A stretch of DNA of 64,000 nt from the NCBI RefSeq assembly GCF_008831285.2, contig NC_045145.1, positions 6,880,802-6,944,801 on the forward strand, in the 5' to 3' direction. The stretch comes from Nymphaea colorata (lineage: Eukaryota > Streptophyta > Magnoliopsida > Nymphaeales > Nymphaeaceae). Position numbers and translations under genes: made by a program. Of the stretch, positions 60,721 through 64,000 are shown piece by piece (position 1 is the stretch's first letter; every line of letters begins with the position of its first letter). Below the pieces are notes generated by a model. That model was not told the origin of the DNA. It worked only from the letters and a program-made list of their open reading frames with translations, and ran no database searches.

Positions 60721-63285
60721 ACTAGCTTGAGCTTTAGGTTAGACGAAATTAAAAAACCATGGCAGTTGACCAAAACTTCCCGCCTATTTTTTTTTGTTTG
60801 TAAAAAAGTTTATTTTAATTGGCTGTTTAAAGAGGATATGAAGATGATTAGCTGTCGTTTCTTCTTTCGCACGGTTACACCACCCAACCAAAAAAAAAAA
60901 AAGAAGGAAAACCTGTTCGACGTTCTTCCTTCCCTGCTCTTGTCCGGTGGAACGAACCAAAAAATTCTTGGTGACCCTTCCCATTCCTCCCCTGTTTTCT
61001 TCTCCCTCTCTCTTTCATGCACGGACACAGTTTCAGTTTTTTCATTTGATTTTGCTATACTTTTGTTGCATTCTCTGTCATTCTTCAATGCTAAAGAAAC
61101 CCTTTCATCTTCTTTCTCTTCCTCTCTCCCATGAATTCTTTCTTTATTTGATTTTGGCAAGCAAATTTGCTCTTCCTAGTTCCTCCTCGGTCACCTTTTT
61201 TTGGCCCCTCCCTTTCTTTCTCTCTTCCACGAATGGGGTCTAGATGTTGTTCTTTCTCTGCTTACACGTTTTGAGGTTGTCAAGAAGGAAAGCAAAAAAA
61301 AGTATATATTGAGTTCGTGGGCAGTCCCATTGACAATGGAAAGAATATGATTATGAGGGGCGAGCCTCATTCTCCGAGAGACCGACTTGGAGCTTCAAAA
61401 TCCTGGTTTGATTGCAATCGTTGCAGCAGATAGCGATTTTCTAGAGAGCAACTACAGGGAAAGCTCCCTCTCAACCTTTTGCCGATCAGTAGCACTAACA
61501 GTAACCAAACTCTTTCCCACTCCCTTTTCCTCCTGATTCCTCCTCCGTCTCATTTGATTTTTCCTTTTTGTGTTTTTCGTTCTTATGTTTTGCCCCAATC
61601 GCCTTCATCTTCAAGTTGCATAGATCATGCCCAATCTGCCGGAAGTGCACCCCTTCAATGGCTGCTATATTCGTGATTCTCTCCACAGCCAATACATGGA
61701 GGCCGTACTTTCATCTAAACACAAGGCACCCAACCAGAGCCGAAAGTTGTTCTAGACGCCAGTCTTCATTACTGAGAGTGAGAGGATGTGCTTGCAGGCA
61801 CGATGTAGCTTCCAAACGAGCTGCACTTGCTATCCATATATTATGGAATTGTATAACCTGCAGTCTCAATGGCACATATTATTTGCATATATAACAGAAG
61901 CAATATGTGGAAATGGAACCGCAGTCTCAATGTCTGAGGCAAAATCAATCAGTTCCTCGCCAACAATAGATAGACAGATGGAAGTCCTTTCCTTTGAGTG
62001 GAAATTTCTCAGGTCTTATTTAATTGCGTTGACGATTGGTGAATTGGTTGGCAATTTCTAGCACTGCAACTGGGATAATAGCGATAATAGGTACTTATGA
62101 TGGCCGGGCTGTTTGAGTGTTTCAGTATCACTGAGTAGGGACTTGTGCCTGGAAAACTGCAATTGCAGAAAAGTGTAGATTTCTTTTTTTTTAATACCCA
62201 GAGGATTGGTCGTAGAAATTGGCTAGAATTGTAGGGTAGATATTTGTTGCAAGGTCCAAGCTGATGTCTCTAGGGGCTATCATTTGGTGGACGGTTCCTG
62301 TATCAACACATGTTGATAGATGCCTATGGTAGCTATTTGACTCCAAACGCCATGAATGGATCCTTGATATGATCTCCAGATTCTTTTCCTAAATATATAG
62401 ACTTCTTATACCTATTTCTTGGAATCTGATTTGCCTCAATAACAGAATTTCATGAATTTTGGTATAGTTTGATAGTTTGGAAACATTGAACGGGAATTAT
62501 CTTTCCTAGTTTAATAGCATGGGATGGAATTGATGGCAACAACCGCCTGTCATTTTTCTTTTCAAATTCTTTATCATGTAACTGATGCTCATCACTGTTT
62601 CTGTGGTATGCATATGTTATGGAATTGTATAACCCGCAGTCTTCATTACTGATTGATTTGGCCTCGACATGGAGACTGCGGGTTATACAAGTCCACATAC
62701 TGAATTCTGAGCTATATGTGGAAGAATGCTTCTGTGGTATGCATATATTATGGAATTGTATAACCCGCAGTCTTCATTACTGATTGATTTGGCCTCGACA
62801 TGGAGACTGCGGGTTATACAATTCCACATACTGAATTCTGAGCTATATGTGGAAGAATGCTTCTGTGTTAATTTGGATGATTAGTCCGCTTTACATCTGT
62901 TCTTTCTGGCTTTTCTAGCTGATTCTGGCAGCTCGTAAATATCCTTGTCTCAGGCACATGATATTCATGGTCATGTGCCATTCATGGTCAAATGTTGAAG
63001 AACACTATCCTTCACTTATTACAGGTACGGAAGATTAACGCACTCTCCTATATGTGGATATCAGCACAACCTCTTTCTGGATTTTGAACTCACCGAGCTA
63101 CTCTGTCGTTGGCATGAACCTGAAAAATGTTATGCACATAAAGCACTAAGGATTTTTTTTTTTCTTGTCCGTCTTTTCCGTCTAACAGACTGAGTTAGAT
63201 ATGCGACTCTGAAGGAGCTTGTGTAGCCTTGTCTGTGTATTAAAGCTGATGAGAATTTGTGTATCATTGCCCATCATTTTTGCAG
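60721..63285 (+). other. mixed-composition region, possibly transcribed, no resolved gene
   Basis: 60950-61260 is strongly pyrimidine-rich like a plant 5' leader. 61350-61560 has an open frame reading DLELQNPGLIAIVAADSDFL with no ATG and no recognised family. 61600-62060 shares CAGTCTTCATTACTGA and TATGGAATTGTATAACC words with the hairpin duplication at 62600-62861. This may be the 5' part of the gene whose exon lies at 63286, or a non-coding transcript; neither can be shown from sequence. Confidence 0.3.
62600..62861. repeat. 131-bp tandem duplication, each unit a hairpin
   Basis: Two units (62600-62730, 62731-62861) are nearly identical. Each holds an inverted repeat. In unit 2 the arms 62751-62772 and 62805-62826 pair perfectly over 22 bp around a 32-base loop (arm begins TGGAATTGTATAACCCGCAG). 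In unit 1 the arms 62620-62641 and 62674-62695 pair with one mismatch. Confidence 0.9.
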
Positions 63286-63344
63286 ATGCATGCTTGATGA
63301 GCTGTGACCTCTCCAAGGCTGCCCTTCGTACTGCACACTTGCAG
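63286..63344 (+). CDS. exon of a pentapeptide-repeat protein, FIP2-like (partial)
   Basis: A 59-bp stretch between acceptor TTTTTGCAG and donor CAG|GTTCG reads, with one base from the previous exon, DACLMSCDLSKAALRTAHLQ. Plant BTB/POZ plus pentapeptide-repeat proteins of the FIP2 type (At5g55000) have DACLVGCSFCGADLRTAHLQ at an exon of the same kind, so the match is specific over its short length. I find neither the BTB domain upstream nor the next pentapeptide exon (NADLTNAN...) before the hAT insertion at 63729. It is either an exon of a gene reaching beyond the window or a captured fragment. Confidence 0.4.
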
Positions 63345-63438
63345 GTTCGTGCTGCAATTCTTCACTTTTGAATTTTCTAGAACTTGTAATGCTCATGCAT
63401 CCTTCGACCACGATTGGCCATGTTATTTTAGTAACTAC

Positions 63439-63440
<2 letters not shown>

Positions 63441-63476
<36 letters not shown>
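63441..63476. repeat. (CT)n microsatellite
   Basis: 18 perfect CT units. Confidence 0.95.
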
Positions 63477-63477
<1 letters not shown>

Positions 63478-63514
63478 GCCAGTGGCAGAGCTCCTTTGAA
63501 GTCACAATTCACTT

Positions 63515-63543
63515 GTGACCTCTCCAAGGCTGACCTTCGTACT
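63515..63543 (+). repeat. echo of the FIP2-like exon
   Basis: GTGACCTCTCCAAGGCTG, then ACCTTCGTACT, repeats 63304-63332 with one mismatch, 211 bp downstream. Translated it reads CDLSKADLRT, which is closer to the pentapeptide consensus (A[D/N]Lxx) than the first copy. It has no splice donor. Confidence 0.75.
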
Positions 63544-63728
63544 ACCATCTTATTAATCAGGATACATGCTTTAGTCAACGTGAGATTTATTTTCCTTGTA
63601 TATCATATTTGGAACTTGATGAAATCCTTTTGCACTAGGTTTTCTTTTTCAAGTACTTCTTTAAGGAAATTTACATAAATATACATATGTTTTAGCTCAT
63701 TTATTGCTAAGCTGTGAGATGACATAAA

Positions 63729-64000
63729 CAATGTTGTAAAAAGCGTATCGTAAGCCATATCGATCTGGCTTTAAGATACGCTGTATCGTAAAATATCATC
63801 ACATATTGTAATCGTATCGTTTTTTTTAAATAAATAAAAAAATAGGAAAAAAATTCATAAAAAATCAGTAAAAAAATAAGAATAATATGTTCTTCGTAAA
63901 AAACACATAGATTTATAAGTCATAAGTTCCACAAGTCCACATAGATGTTGATCTCTAATGATGGTGCTTTGCTAATTTGGCTTGTTTGGTTTTTCTTTCC
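63729..64000. mobile_element. left end of a second hAT element, cut by the window edge
   Basis: CAATGTTGTA followed by GCGTATCGTAAGCC, GATACGCTGTATCGTAAAAT and ATCGTATCG, then an A-rich run. This parallels the left end at 22276 (CAATGTTATC, GTATCGTAACG...GTATCGTAAAATTAA, A-rich run). The preceding 8 bases GACATAAA (63721-63728) would be the target duplication, testable only beyond 64000. Confidence 0.7.

Noticed and set aside
60727-61134. 135-codon frame and its antisense partners
   Set aside because: Lys/Ser/Phe runs from poly(A) and pyrimidine tracts; no homology pattern.

Overview
This is nuclear genomic DNA from a flowering plant. The genes have GT-AG introns, the protein families are plant ones, and long AT-rich spacers are packed with Ty1/copia, Ty3/gypsy-like and hAT transposon debris. 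Nothing bacterial or organellar is visible. I cannot place the species from sequence alone.

Three host genes can be rebuilt exon by exon. (1) A 5-formyltetrahydrofolate cyclo-ligase gene, plus strand, 12532-33215: seven coding exons, 280 aa, with a second intron of about 15.2 kb. (2) A RING-H2 ubiquitin ligase gene, minus strand, 42657-35097: four coding exons, 230 aa, with an N-terminal lipidation motif and a 27-bp last coding exon. (3) A UspA-domain (universal-stress-protein-like) gene, minus strand, 54373-48944: three exons, 244 aa. Genes 1 and 2 are convergent. One short exon at 63286-63344 looks like part of a pentapeptide-repeat gene of the FIP2 type, but the rest of that gene is not visible.

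Layout: 1-1704 is a decayed copia element interrupted by an hAT remnant. 1705-2465 is an intron-free pseudogene of GABA transaminase. 2466-5740 is relic DNA with hAT-type ends and a tRNA-like block. 5745-9052 is a 3.3-kb solo LTR with a perfect 5-bp target duplication and internal tandem arrays. 9053-12531 is spacer, a MITE-like element and the probable 5' region of gene 1. 12532-33215 is gene 1; its second intron holds a young copia element (16982-21728) and an old minus-strand copia (22145-30831) whose downstream LTR is split by an hAT element (22276-25673). 33216-43870 is gene 2 with flanks. 43871-48943 is spacer with small MITEs. 48944-54373 is gene 3. 54374-63285 is spacer with a GATCC-rich dispersed repeat, a very AT-rich block and a twin-hairpin duplication. 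From 63729 another hAT end of the same type runs off the window.

No novel enzymatic system was found. The most unusual points are structural: the nested insertions inside one intron, a young copia whose priming site was lost through a templated-filler deletion, and an hAT transposase whose stops fall mostly at tryptophan positions.
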